Origin: Ectocarpus siliculosus
Taxonomy: Eukaryota; Sar; Phaeophyceae; Ectocarpales; Ectocarpaceae
Assembly (NCBI GenBank): GCA_000310025.1
Contig: FN649739.1
Location: 1,816,370 to 1,880,369 of the forward strand
DNA length: 64,000 nucleotides
Direction of reading: 5' to 3'
Notes under the pieces: model-generated
Told to the model about the DNA's origin: nothing
What the model saw: only the letters and a program-made list of their open reading frames with translations
Database searches by the model: none
Shown: positions 46,936 to 60,068 of the stretch, piece after piece
Layout: every line of letters starts with the position of its first letter
How positions within the stretch are numbered: the stretch's first letter is position 1
Program-made: the position numbers and the translations under genes

Positions 46936-49900
46936 TTACCGACAATTTTCCTCTACAGCTTTCTTGATGGGTCTCGTTAACTTGGAAGGCAACATGGTGT
47001 TGTCTGAGTACACGTTGACCACAACCTTCCCCGAACCACCGTCGGCGGCGACCTTGATGAAAACACGCTCCGACATGGATCCAGCCAGGCTGCACGCCGA
47101 GAACCACCAACACGACTCCTCGACGGTGTCACTCGCCACCACCGCCGCATTCACTGCCCGGAGAACACGCGATGGAACTCTCGATATGTCGGCGGCTGGG
47201 ATCTGTTTCAAAATAGAAGATAACGAGCACGGCGGGACCAACAGGACACACAAGAATCAAGTGCACGTTTGCTTGAGATCTTCCGGCCTACTGAACCGCC
47301 GTTCAATGGGGTGATGGGCTGCATATACCATCGGCCGGCCGTATTTTCTACTTTTGCTCACCTGGCAATCCACTGAGTCGCGATCAAGTGCACCGAGCGA
47401 ACCCTGAACCCGCCGGAACTCTGCCCTCGAAACTGGCTCTGGGAACAGCAGCTCCTCTGGAGGAGGCTCGAGAGAAACCATGAAGCTGCCTTTGTCTGTC
47501 TTCAACTCGAAACGAACCTGTAAAGCAACGGCATCATTTGGATTCATGCCAGACGAGAGCAGTTAGAGTCATCCTACTCTCCAAGGTCAAGCTCAGTAGC
47601 ATGGCAGCATGGAGTGGTGCCGCGAAAGTACATGTTTGCCTCCACCGTATGCATACAAACCGGAAAAATCAACTGCTCATACTTCCCATCCATCAGGTAC
47701 GGGTGTGTCTGTGGTGCCGCGCTGATGTTTGTTGCCTCCACTCACATCTTTCGCCTTGCCGCCAAAGTCAATGCCCAAGTTCGCGGTCTGCGTGGCCCCT
47801 GCTGGCAACATCTGCATCTCCGGAAATGCCTCCATCGGCGTTCCGTCTCGCGGGGTGACGACGCGGATGCGTCGCACCGGCGTCTCGCCGTGGTTAGTGA
47901 ACGACAGGCGTAGAGTGAGGGTTGTGGACGGCCGAGACAAGGCGCTCGCCCTTCCGCGAGAAAAGCGGTAGTCCACTTGCAGCCCACCGCCGGCCTGATG
48001 GCGCAACAGCGTAGACGGGAACGAAGCGCTTGTGTCCCCCTCCGGATCAGCGCTTAGGACAGAGCTTGTGGATGACGTTCGCCCCAGCGATATGGCTCCG
48101 GCAGCGCCCAGCGCAGGAGCCACCGGTCCTCTGATCCCCGCCGTGCTGAGCGATGCCAACCCCGCCCCTGCTGGCACTCCCAATCGAGGAGAGGCGCTGT
48201 CTTCCCTATCGGCGACGCTCATTCTTTCTACGAGGCCAGTCAGATCTTGAGTATGGGGAGCGGGCGCGCTGGCACCATACGTCGTGGCGGCAGCGCTGCT
48301 GGTCGAAGAGCGTGGCCCCATAATAAGGAGGCCCACCCCCTCCTCCCCCTTGGTCCCACTGCTCTCGCTGTCATCACCCGAAGAGGAGTAACTACTGCTA
48401 CTTCCCACAGACGAGTCCGACTCATCGTCTTCGTCGTCGGACGATTCTTCAGAACCCGATCCCGACTCTTCGGAGTCTGAACTTTCAGACCCAGACTCCT
48501 CCTCTCCTCCCGATGTCGAAGCTGAATCGTACGAGTCCGATTCAGATCCATCTTCCGAGCTGTTCTCGGGACTGCTCCCACTGCCGCTGCCGCTCTCACT
48601 CTCACTCTCGCTCCCGCTGCCACTTCCAGAGTAGAAATCGCTGTTGACCTGACGCCCCTTACCCTTGCCACCGCTACTGCGAGTGGGAGGTGCCAATGCT
48701 CGTGGCTCCTCTTTCGGAGGTTCTCTCGCCGAACCGTCCGGCTGCACGCTACACCAATCAGGAATCGGGAGGTATCCGTTGATGGGGTGGCCGACGATGG
48801 CGGAGAGAGTACCGAGCACGAGGTGGGACCCTGCCTGGGCTGTGGACCTCCCGCTCCCGCCACCGTCTGCTACCGGTGGTGGTCGGCGTTTCAGAAGCAC
48901 CTGATGCAGCAGTAAACGCCCAAACAACAAGCGGGGACGCAGAAATTACGAGTGCGTCACAGAAAGGGTGTAATCCCCGCCCCCATCGCGCCACACAACA
49001 TTGCTCATATCTGAAGCACATGCGATGCACTCTATTATAAGTCCGTACCTGTCCAGCCTTGGCGTGAAGCGCCAACAAGGCCGCCTCGTCGACCCCTTCG
49101 TCAGCAGTAGCTAGCCCAAGCATCGCCGTCATGAAACGAGCCCTGTCCCGGAGGTCGTGCGATAGGTCAAACCTGGCCATCTCGAGCACAAACGACGCCA
49201 GTGACTGCACTCGCGTGTCCTCCGCTTGTCGCAGAGCAAGCTTGACCGAGAAGTTAAGGACCTGCGCATGTGTGTAGACAAGGCAGTGCAGGGCACGCTC
49301 GTTGGTTGGTCGGGCTTTGCTCTCCAAACGGTCCAACGTTATACAATCAAGATGACGAATCAATTCCTGCAGCGAAATGTTATCGAAAAAACAGTGTGTA
49401 ATACTACCTATGTGCAACAAGTAGGCACCACAGTCTGACGTCCAAAACGACAGCCTACGCCCATCCAAAGAACAAAGACGGCCGACACCGCGCACCTGCA
49501 TCTTGACCTCCTCTTCTAGCTCCGGGAAAGCTTTCGCCAGCACCCTCAAAACATCCGGCGCGACTCCCGAAATGTGCTGGTGATACTCACCGAGGGTCCA
49601 GATTATGGATGCTCTGGCGCCGGGTTGTGCGAGGCTGGCCCTGGCTGCACTCGCCACCGCAAGGGCGTTACCGCCGCCCTGGTCGTTTTCGCCTGCTCTG
49701 CCTCCACCCTTTTCTTCTTCAAGCGAAGGGTCAAGGAACGACTGCAGAAGAAGCACCGAGAGCCGTCGCACCACGTCCCCCGAGCCCTCGAAGTTGGGAT
49801 TCTGTTGGAGCAGCTGCCGCAGCACGATTACCGCCTCAGCCACCACCACGCTCGTCTTGCTGCACGTAACGAGCGTCAGAAGCCCCTGAGGAGTATAGTA

Positions 49901-52900
49901 AGAGAGCGGGTGACGGAACGAAACGAAAAAAGGCTGAGGGTAGCTCTTTTCGCCGAACATTGCGATCGATATATGCATACTGTGTCGGAGAAAAAAGTGG
50001 CCGTCTACTGCACCCCGTGTAATAGCAACAAAACTCGAAACAGCATCGATGTGATGATTGCTGTTCAAGGAGAAACTTCATCAACGCCCGGAACAAATGG
50101 AGCTGCATAGTCTTCAACTTTTAGGCTGAGCTCCTAACCAATACTCAGTATGTATAGTCTCACTCACGTGCAAGCATTGATCCGCAGCCTCCGGCCTGGC
50201 GTCCGCGACACGCCCCACCGCGCGCACCGCAGCGCACACGAAACTCTTGTCCCTGTGGAGTACATAGGTCTGCAGCTCTCCTAGAATGGTGGCGCAATTT
50301 TCTTTGGTCACAAGCGCGGTGAGGACGTCCAGCTTCAGGGTGCACGTGAACAACGGGTCTGCCGCCTTCACGAAAAATTCCTGCAGGAAGGGCCGAAAGA
50401 CCGACGGGCTATCTGCCACCATCGTTCTGTGAGCCAATCGCGACAAGATAGTGATGGTGGTAAGAGGGCGGGAAAATGTAGACGGTGAGCAAGAAACGTC
50501 ACCATGGTAACAGGTCGGGCGTGTTTTCGCGTGTTGAATATGGCTTAACATCATGTCATGCAAAGGGTCACACAACAGTGCAGTACACCACCATTCTTGG
50601 CCATGTAAACCGTACTAAATCCCGTGCGAAACACAAACAACCAGGCGTGATCAAGGAACCAACGCACCAAAGCACCCCACAAAAACATAAGAGCCACACC
50701 CCCGCGCGGGGAATGCCTCACCTGATGGCGTCCAACACCACGAACTGGATCTCTCGGCGATTCCGAAGGATGCGCACCATCGCCTTCGCTATTTGATTCA
50801 TGGTGCTGCCAGTTCGTGAGCTGCAGTAGAAATGTGCCGTGCACACCGCTAACACTACACCGCTGTTGCGCGACTTGAGTAGAGGCAGAGAACACCTGCA
50901 CATGGGCGTCGTAAGACAGGCGGATATGAGCGTGCGAGTATTTCCCCGAAGAAAGAACCAACAAGAAGTGACGATTCCATAAAACAGGGCTGCCTGCAAA
51001 TGGACTGCGCATTGGACCAAGGAGTTGCGGCGCATAGCAGAGTAGCACACAGCATCAAGATCAACACGTTCGTCTCGCATGTGTGAATGATGCCATGAGG
51101 AGAGCACAAGAGAATCGCCATGTGCATATCAGTGTCGCAAAGGGTAAGGGTTGTAGACCAACCTGAGGAGCAAGCGATGGTCCGGGTCCAGGTCCGCGCC
51201 AAGATCAGCATCGCTCGTCGTGAACACCGAACCCACCTGCGAATGATAGATGGGCGCGGGAGTTTTCTCTTATATTGTCATAAATAGGGGTTCGCACATT
51301 GACGTGTGGCCTCTCTTCTCGAATCAGAAATGCTCCCAGAGTTAGTGATTCTCCCAGCCCCGCAAATTCCCGTAGGGAAAAGGTTCGCAGAGTTCCAGTT
51401 CACGCTTGTTGCGTAATAGCGTACTGATACTTGCCATGCCACAAGCACCTGCACAAGCAATAGGACTCACCTCAGGTGCAGCGACGGAGTTATTTTTCTC
51501 TTCGAACTCTTCCTCCGTGCTTTCGTCCTCCTCGCTAGAGTAGAAGGCACGTTTCACCACACGTCGCTTCACCTTGGGGCCGTATCGCGCAATGCCATGT
51601 CATGCAATACAATGCAACGCAAGAGGATCGCCGTTGACGGCGAATAGGAAGGTGGACGGGGCATTCGTGTTTCCGCACAGTACGCGTATCCGCCAAAAGT
51701 CGTCAATATGCACCCGTCTGGTCTCAGCATGGCTGGACTATAACCTACGCGTAAGGTGGCGGAGTGGAATCATCGGTAGATGAGTGCTCACCTTTTGGGG
51801 AGGCTGGTTTGAGTTTGAGTCCGCAGGCTTGCTGATACCCCCTGCATCGCTGAAACCGCCCTGGGGGTTAGTGAAGTGGCTGCGCACATACCGCTGGAGA
51901 GCCGCCAGCATAGCCATCTGCCCCCACTCATCTACGTCGGCCAGCAAGTGACACAGCTTTCGGTAGACTGGGTGTAGCAGTTCGAACTTGTTCGGACACA
52001 CCTTTGTTCTCGAGTCAGCAAGTACAAAACAGAAAGCAGAAACGGGGACTTTTTATATGAGAACGAGATTCATCCCTCACGACCAAGCAAGGAGACACCC
52101 GCCCGCACGTTGAGGGAAGAAAGTTGAGAAATTGCCTTGCCTAGGACGGGTTCATTCCAGTCAGCATGACCATACAACGCAATACGAACCTCAGTGAAAG
52201 CTGCGACAGCGCTTCCAAGTACCATCGTGTTGCTGTCCTTGAGCAACTGTTCCACCACCTGCAAGCGAAAAGGGGAAAAATTTCCGGTCAAAAAACGACC
52301 ATCAAGATCAGATGCATCGCCTCACTATGTGCAGCTGGCACAACTTGGGGCATTCGAACCAAGGCGAACCAAAGAGAACCAAAGCAAGAAAGTCGTCTTG
52401 ATGAACGACTACCGAACTTGTCCATCCCCACGCCGGACGATGACGGGGCTACGAGCAAACAACGCGAGTTGAAACACACGAACAAGCTGAGCTCGCTAGC
52501 CCGTCCGTCCATGTGGTCTCACCTGCCAAAGCTGGGGGGCCTGCTCTGGGTCCAGCACGAAAATCTTGGGGACGGCATTCGCCGCGCACTTGCGAACGTA
52601 GGGAGAGCTGTCGGCGGCGCAGTCACGAACTGCCAGCTGCGTTTGGGTGTCAAGGGGGAAAGGCTGAATCTCAGGCGGGACGAAATGTCGCAGTCTTCAT
52701 TAGGGTCAACCGCTACATATTCAACAATGACATATTTATCGAATCTTAAGAATGGTTTTGGAAATTATACTCTAGCCTTCACGCCACAAAGATTGTTCAG
52801 CTTCTATCCACCCTCACCGTGTGGCCCTGACTGCGGGAAAGAAAGCGGCGGAATTCACAAACGTATGCATCGAGTGTGCATCTACGGCAACAAACAATCG

Positions 52901-53844
52901 TGACGACGCCCGAATCTCGGGGCGGGGGCACCAGCGCAAGCAAGTGACATGACTCACCAGCTGTATTTGGATGATATCCGGGACACGGATACTAGTCATC
53001 ACCCGAAGCGCCAGCGCTTTGATGAGCTGCGAAAAAGGTCACAGGCAGGACATGTGCGGCGAAGACAAGGCGGCGTGTGTCGCACACGAAATAGGTAAAA
53101 AAATAAGCCAAGCTCAGTCACTCCCGATTCCGAATCTGTTCCAACGATGGACGGAATGTTGCGCCGGCAGCTCTTCTCTGCTTGTTAAATCGACGCTCGA
53201 GCCCTTCTTCTCGCACACCGATCACAAACACACCTGATTAGATCCCCGAAGATCATTTTGGAAAGAGTTGATGGACAAGAGCGCCAGCTCGCGGCATTGG
53301 GCGTCGTTGTCGGCGTAGTGCACAAGGTAGATGTACACCATCTTCTTCACCTCAACAGAGCGGACCGCCATGTTTTTCACCACGTCCGAAAAGAACTCGC
53401 TCACGTCTCGCCCCTTGCTAACCATCGCTAGCAGCCACTTCATCCCCTTTAGCTTGTCGACATCCTGGTGGTGGAGTTTCGCAGTAAGGAGCAAGCGAGG
53501 ATGTGCACAAACATACATGCGTGTGTCACGGATACACCGCATATATATATTTGCGGGTGAATCGTACACAGGTTGGATGTTCGATGACCGGGGCACGCTT
53601 CGTCACCACTGATAAAAAATGGACTCAATGGTAGGGAGTAGGGATACGGAAAATGTGGTGCGAAATGATCATCGCCAAACCACGATCATCTAAGCTAAGG
53701 ATGGCTCAGGTGCACGGCGTGTACGAACAGAAAAAGCAATTCCGCTGCTGTTGTGCACACCTTCGGTCGTCCAAGGTATTCCTTGACCTTCATTGGGTTC
53801 ATTGACTCCTCGAAGAAGTGCGCTTCTCCTTGCAGAGCAGACAT
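46936..53844 (-). CDS. AP3B: AP-3 adaptor complex, beta subunit
   Basis: Exons from the start: 53761-53844, 53234-53464, 52958-53026, 52523-52636, 52190-52258, 51792-52001, 51471-51572, 51163-51236, 50722-50895, 50168-50426, 49496-49885, 49049-49261, 47746-48900, 47362-47517, 46936-47202, giving 1,188 residues in one frame. The adaptin trunk is clear: AHFFEES, then GRDVSEFFSDVVKNMAV, VEVKKMVYIYLVHYA, LALLSINSFQNDL, RVMTSIRVPDI, SSPYVRKCAANAVPK and VDEWGQMAML. The large exon holds a long Ser/Glu/Asp/Gly hinge (about 130 residues), typical of AP-3 rather than AP-1 or AP-2. The C-terminal ear follows. AP-3 is a cytosolic coat that sorts cargo from Golgi/endosome to vacuole or lysosome-like organelles. 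It is divergent from the copper transporter gene. Confidence 0.92.
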
Positions 53845-54108
53845 CTTGCTTGCCAGTCCGTCGCGGCCGCAGCAATGAGCTGCACCAGACAATACCCTGG
53901 CGGCTGGAGGAGCGAACGAGTATGTTCGCGAAACAGACCTAACTTTGGTTTGACGAGCGCGGAGAGGGTCTGCGGACAGGATATCCTGGGAATCGCACCC
54001 CCCACCCAAAATCAAGTACACCCAGCTCCTGGGTGTGGGAGGTCTCACCACATATCGGGACATTGCACCTCAGACCCTTCCACAGCAGTGCACATACGCT
54101 TCGGGATC
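53845..54108. promoter_or_regulatory. Shared divergent promoter region of AP-3 beta and Ctr
   Basis: The two ATGs (53844 on -, 54109 on +) are separated by 264 bases. The interval must hold both promoters. It stays open on the plus strand in the Ctr frame, so an upstream Ctr start cannot be excluded. No TATA-like box is evident. Confidence 0.5.
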
Positions 54109-57100
54109 ATGGAAATGGATGACGACATGTCCTCAATGAACATGAGCTTCTCCTTTACTTGTGATGTTGGCGAGCTGGTCTTCGGTTGGTGGACGGTCAA
54201 CACGTGTTGGGCATTTTATTTGAGTTGTATTCCCGTGATACTGCTAAGCGTCGCAAGGCATTGGGCGTTCGCGATCGCCACCTCTACCGCGACATCGTCG
54301 AAGAGGGGCTCCGCTTCAAGAAATACAGCCCTCCTCGATGGGAACGGATTCGAGAACTCAAGTGGACGGCCTCCGTGAGTGCAGTATTTTGCTATATGTG
54401 CAGCACAGACGTTATTGCTCCGCTGTTTTTCCTCTGGGGTGTGTGATGATGCGACAACAACTTGTACTGCTGCACTGCTGCACAGCGAGGTGATCGGCTT
54501 GCCAACAACAGCAGCTGTAGTCCAAAAGGCATCGATGGAATAGTGGGGTAACAAACAGGAATGTATGCACGACATCCTGGACGTCCAGTTTTACACCAAC
54601 TGTACCTATTGGGCATATCGTTCAGGACACCGGTCAAGCAGGACAGGAGGATCCATTTACGCAGATATCAAGATATTCTCCAATCCTCTGCAATGCGTGA
54701 TGGTATATACTCCTATGCAACCTAGATAAACTGGATACCACACACCCCCTGGACCGATTTCAACGCTCGAGTACACCACAGTAGAAAGAGTAGCGGTACC
54801 GAAAATGACGGCGTTGGAACCGTCTCGCCGAGAACTTGTACGAAAAAGCATCATTTGATTTTGGCGTCATCTTCGTCGTGGAGTACAAAGGGCTCCAAAC
54901 CAGCTGCTCCAAACCTGTTATTTCGGAATTTTGCCGGAGGGCGCCAAACCTGTTATTTTCAGGGCTGTCCTCGTTAATTTCTCCGCGGTAATTTTACTGC
55001 GGAAAAACACGGTAATTACCGTTTCCCGTGATCCCGTGAAAAATGAGAGTTATCATTAACGCCTAAAAGGTTTACGAACAAATTGAGTTTTCCCATTACT
55101 GTACAAAAAATTACCGCGCAACACTTGCAATTCCCGTTCTTTCGAGTTACCGCGGGTACATTACCGTATAACATTACCACACTCTCTGTTACCCGGACTC
55201 AACGAGTTCAGTTATTATGTTTATGTCGAGTACCTCGGTTGATGCAGCATCGCGTTGCATGCATGCTTATGTTTGGTATTTTTCTCTTGTCTGTTCGTTG
55301 CTCCTTGGTACATGGCTTGATTCACAAATTTTACGAAGAAGGTGTTGCGGTTTTGATATTGTGGCCTGTTGCGTACAGTAGGGGTTGGTTTCTTGTGTTG
55401 TTTGTTGAACCGTTGAGTTCCATCGTTTCTCTGTTGGTGAGGAAGGTGGCGCTTGCTTGTTGCCTGCCCTTTCTGCTGATGGTATAATTACTTGGCGCAG
55501 CGCTGGACTTACGTCGTCGTCTTGAGGCCACGCAAGCCTGCCTAGAATGAAGTGGATTTATGCTGTCTGGCTTTCACCCTTTTTTTTATTCGACTGTTTT
55601 TGTTGACGGACGTGATTCTCGGTGAATGTGTCGCGCACGTTTGTTGTGCGGTGACCACAAGCTTAAGGAACACTTGAAAGTAAGAAAACGAAACTGGGCC
55701 CGACGTGCCATGATGTGGTTAACTGTACAACTTGTACCGCGGTGACCAGTTTCCGTAAAAAAATGCACTTTTTTTTTTTTTTTTCTGAATATGACACAAC
55801 GAATCCATCTCTATCATAGAAGAGAGTCTGAGACAGATTAGCAATGAATTCATAGCGTCAGATAAATCGAAAACCACATTTCGTCTCACAGGGTGCCGGC
55901 GTTAACAAGTTTATCAGTAGAGACCGTCTGGGAAGCAACGATCTGTTCATGGGTTCGTGATACCGAAGACTGCAGTTGGTTTGAAGTACTCCTCGAATCT
56001 GGATCCAAAGACAAACTTTTGACACCGCCTCGCTCGCCGCCACGAGCCCCGGTCTCCTGAACCGCGGGATGTCCAAGGCAAGGAGCTATTAAAATATGCT
56101 GTAGACTCGCAATACATATAGGAGACTGCTCGCGTCTGGGACGGCGAATGCGGCACAAATGGTGCAGCAAAGACGTATGGTCTGAGCTCAGTTTGCTCGA
56201 ACTTTGAACCGCAGCACATACCCCACATGACCTGGGACAGCACGGCAGTCCCGACAGCACGGTGTCCGGTGCTGATTTATCATGTCTGGTCGGGAGTTCG
56301 GTAACACCACGCCCCTTTTGCAGCTCCCGCCGTTTCGACTGTTTGTTTGCCTCGATGGTACTCATGCGTCCGTATCCGACAAGGTTTCGATATTATGGGA
56401 ATGCGATGCTGTGAGATAGCTGAGCATTGAGCCCATGAAAAGGACATGACGCTGAACATTGCTGCATAGATTCAAAGGTAGTTCCCAGTTATTTTTTCAA
56501 CCAGTCCAAATCAAGCTGCTTCTGTGCAAACCCCTTGACTCGTTTCTCACTTTGTTCGCCAAACGTCCATTTGTCGACAAGCTCTTGAAAGACGCAGGGC
56601 GAGATCTCGAATTCGTGCGTCTTGAACGTAGTTGAACGTAGTGAACGGGTAGTCTTTTGTGTGCGTATTTATTTTTCCTAATGAAGTAGAGGTAGTGAGA
56701 GCACTTGTTGCGGGGGCGTTCGACAGGATCACTGACCTGTAGCGTATATCTGCTCTCGTGTAGTCGACTTGATCTCTGAAGCTGGTCGTTTTGGTGTTGA
56801 CAGGATCAACCGATGGACCCGCTTCGTCTGGACGATGGTGTCCACAACGGGCGCCGCGCTCTCCCTTTTATCAATGTTGGTGGTGAGTCTTCACGCAGGA
56901 AAGGAGCGCTTTTATGTGCCACCAGCTTTCCTGAGGAGTCCCCGACTAGGAAATGGCGCCGCCTTTCACATTTATACATATCCCGGCGTCTTGTGTATGT
57001 GGGGGGAATTTGCCGGGCGCTCGGCACAGTTGCGCCGATGTGTTGCCAAGCATACGGTCTGTGTGTAGCAGAGTGCTGATCAGAGACAGGGCATCTGCAC

Positions 57101-57611
57101 GAGAATATGTACGCATCCGGATTGCTGACCGCAACCAGCAAGTCTCTTACTCTCCACACCGCTGTGTCGTCCGGAACGCTTGAAGAGCTCGTGGGGCTCA
57201 GTCGCTCAGTTTAGCGCAGTGGTGGTCGATCGCGAAGCTATGTACGACGGACTCTCGGTGTTCTTTCGGGCACCTAGATATAAGAACGTTCCCTCATGGA
57301 ATCCCGAATGCAGCTACAAGCAAATAGCTGGAGTGCCAGGACCCCAAATCCCGCACTATGTACTACCAGTTTCTGGTAGAAATGCACTGGATAAGGTCAA
57401 TACTGCCCGGCAAGGTCAAAACTACCAGACAATGCTCAAATGAACCCATTGTCATGCTTGGCCGCTGTGATTATGGCTTTGCGTCGTGCGCCAGCATTTT
57501 GTTGCCGTGTCTTGTGTCCATCTGTTGGTAACCTGCCTCAATTTCGTTTCGTGCTCTGTTTTCAGGTGATGACATACAACAGCGGACTGTTCTTGGCGGT
57601 GCTCGTCGGAG
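54109..57611 (+). CDS. Ctr-type copper transporter, frame interrupted
   Basis: The first exon starts MEMDDDMSSMNMSFSF, the Met-rich copper-binding N terminus of Ctr proteins, then GELVFGWWTVNT leading into the first membrane helix. From about 54215 the better reading is one frame over (GILFELYSRDTAKRRKALG to ELKWTAS, donor at 54374), so part of helix 1 seems missing or the frame is broken. Exons 56804-56882 (RFVWTMVSTTGAALSLLSML) and 57566-57611 (VMTYNSGLFLAVLVG) supply helices 2 and 3 with the family MxxxM-like and Gly-rich signatures. The exon joining 54374 to 56804 has a phase mismatch, so one exon is unidentified. A possible last exon lies near 59036-59077. Ctr trimers import Cu(I) across the plasma or vacuolar membrane. 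This may be a pseudogene, a sequencing error or an unrecognised exon. Confidence 0.6.
54890..55560. repeat. AT-rich, transposon-like insert in the Ctr intron
   Basis: Base composition changes abruptly here. The left part repeats ccaaacctgttatttc/ccaaacctgttatttt and many ggtaat/attacc units. The minus strand at 55531-55331 is stop-free and rich in Ser/Thr/Asn/Gln, like a fragment of an element-encoded protein. No terminal repeats were defined. Confidence 0.35.
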
Positions 57612-60068
57612 GTGAGCGAACGAACATCCTTGTACTTGTAGTCACTTTCGGCACTCGTTGCGAAGAGCGGGTTTTCGGTGTGAGGCTGCTGAGAATGTTA
57701 AGACCCTACACCAAGCCCTCGATTGTTCTGAATACTGGAATATTCCCCCATCTGGAGGACCGAGAAACCATTAGAACGTCGAGGCTCGGCTGCTTAAACC
57801 ACGACAGGCACGACAAGACACATCGACGCTTACCTGTACAACGACTATTAGCCATCCCATCGGAATTGACGTGTTCATCTCTTTCTCGACGGGCAGCAAG
57901 TTGATATAGAAGTAGGGTCGTGTTTTTTCATCACTTTCGAATGTGTCGGAAGGGCACGCGCCTTGCACACTTTCCCTTCCCTTGGTACCACACAAGGATG
58001 TAAGCGCGGGCTGACCACCCTTGTGTGACAGAGGACTAACTTGAAAAATACTGTGTGGTGGGCGCCCTTGTCGGTCGATGTTGTATTGAGCGTTTTGAGC
58101 TTTTTTCGTCGATTTTGGCGGTCATGTTCGTGACAACATAAATCAAGTACATGTAGTCGTGGCAGTACATCACAAGGCGTTTGTTAGATCAGACCAACTG
58201 TGCAAGCCCCCGGCCCCCTGTTTTTTACCTCTTTCGACGTGTCCAATATCATGTTAATCGCTCTTCCATCCTCCCCCGTTTCGGTGCACCCATTGACGAA
58301 TGCGGTGGGTCCTGTTTTCCGTGCAACGTTGATGTCGACCTCAACGATCAACGATCAACACATGATGACACAGAGGCGATTGGTTTTGGGGTGTGGGGCA
58401 ACCACTCCCTGCCGGAAGCGATGCGGGGCTGCCATTAACATGAGGCGGCTCACCACCGGTCATCATTGTACACTGCTACAGCGGTCGGGCGGGGCCGACA
58501 CGGCACTGGAGCTCTGAAGGGGGGCCATTGTTATCTTGTCACCAACAGTGTTGGGCTGTCATCATCACTGTGCCTCGTAGGTCGAGAGCCAGGCCTCATG
58601 GGTTGCAGCCGGAAGAATCTCGGGACGATGGATGTTGGGGTGAACATTGAACCTAAAACCCTTCACGGCCAAAGAAAAGGCGAAGAAAACTTCTCCTTGC
58701 GTGTTGACGAGGAATATTCAGCGTTTTTCTAGGTCTTGGTAGTTCCGGGTGAAGTTTCGGTCGCCTCATCGAGACGTGTGTATATGTGGGTCGTTTGTAG
58801 GACCCTCTGGGTCCTCGTTCCTTGTTTAAGTACCATGGTACTTTCCAGCACTGCAGGCTGTCGCGTGTTTCCCTTGGTTGACCGGTCCATATCCGTAAGA
58901 GCGACGGTCCAATCTAGCACAATGCATGAACCTACTTCCACGTGTTTTTTTTTGGTTTTGCATTGTGTCAAGGTTAGAGAGTTCCCAAAGCCAGTCGCCA
59001 AGAGACGGAGCACTCACAGCCAGTTGATATTTATCAGAGGGCTTGGTCAGGATTTCGGACCGCGTGGAAATTTGCTAGCAAGTACGGCAGGTTCTGGTTG
59101 TTTGCCAGATTCATCATGTGGCGGTTGTTGCTACGCAACCGTAAGTGTATTATTTCCGATTGTTGTTTTTTGTGTTTCCGTGTCATTGTTGTTACTGTAT
59201 GTAGTCTTGTATGCCTTAGTTGAGCTGAATGAAGTGTGTAGGTCGTCGAAGTGTATCGGCGTGACCCCATGCACTGTTGATCTGCTTTGTTTTCTTCTCG
59301 TCTCGAGGCCCCAGCACGCTGCGCCAACATCGTTTCTCTAGCACATCCGTCAATCCCTAACGTAGCTTCATCCAAACGGTTCTAGTTCCCGTCTTCTCGC
59401 CGTCTGGTAGTTTTGTGAGTTTGTATCATGTGCCCGTGGTGAGTTTACCGACGTTTGCAATGTTTTCCCGGTCACCGATCCCGTTAGGGACATGCTTGTG
59501 CTCCGACACACAGCAACTCGTACCAGACTTTATGAGCACCTTCAGCCCTATATATTGTGAGCTGGTCCGCTGGTGGTGTATCCCTTGTACCCCGTTGCTG
59601 TGCTAGATTACAGCCTTTTGAAGATTTGCGTGTTTTCTGTTGTCATACACCCGTCTGCATTTCATGTTTCCGGCCCTCTCGTTTCATGCGCATGCGACTT
59701 ACTGACGCGCATGTCCCTTGCTCCCAGCAACACAGTGAGTGTGCACCTTTTTTTGCCGCCAACCCCAACGGCCGCGCAGTTCGCATCTCCATGAGATGAT
59801 CATGGCTTTTTTGCATTTCGCGGAAGGTCTCCACACACACACGCCCGCGTGTCCTGTCTAAATCTTTACCCCCAAGGTGGTTGCAGTCGACAGAACACAG
59901 ATTGTACGTACAAACCGCCCGCACTGATCATTCTTCGGCGTTAGAGGCGCGTTTGGTCCTCTGTATACGAGCGGGAGCGTGCCGCAGCGCCCTAAACCCT
60001 TTGCAAGTGTAGATATTACGTCTCTTGGCGACTTCTTGACTCGAACGTTGTATATTCTCATGCGTGCC
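57612..60068. other. Spacer, mostly without a recognised gene
   Basis: It may contain the last Ctr exon (acceptor tttatcag at about 59036, then a short frame ending in TAG). The other open frames are short and overlapping on both strands, and I do not support any of them. Confidence 0.35.
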
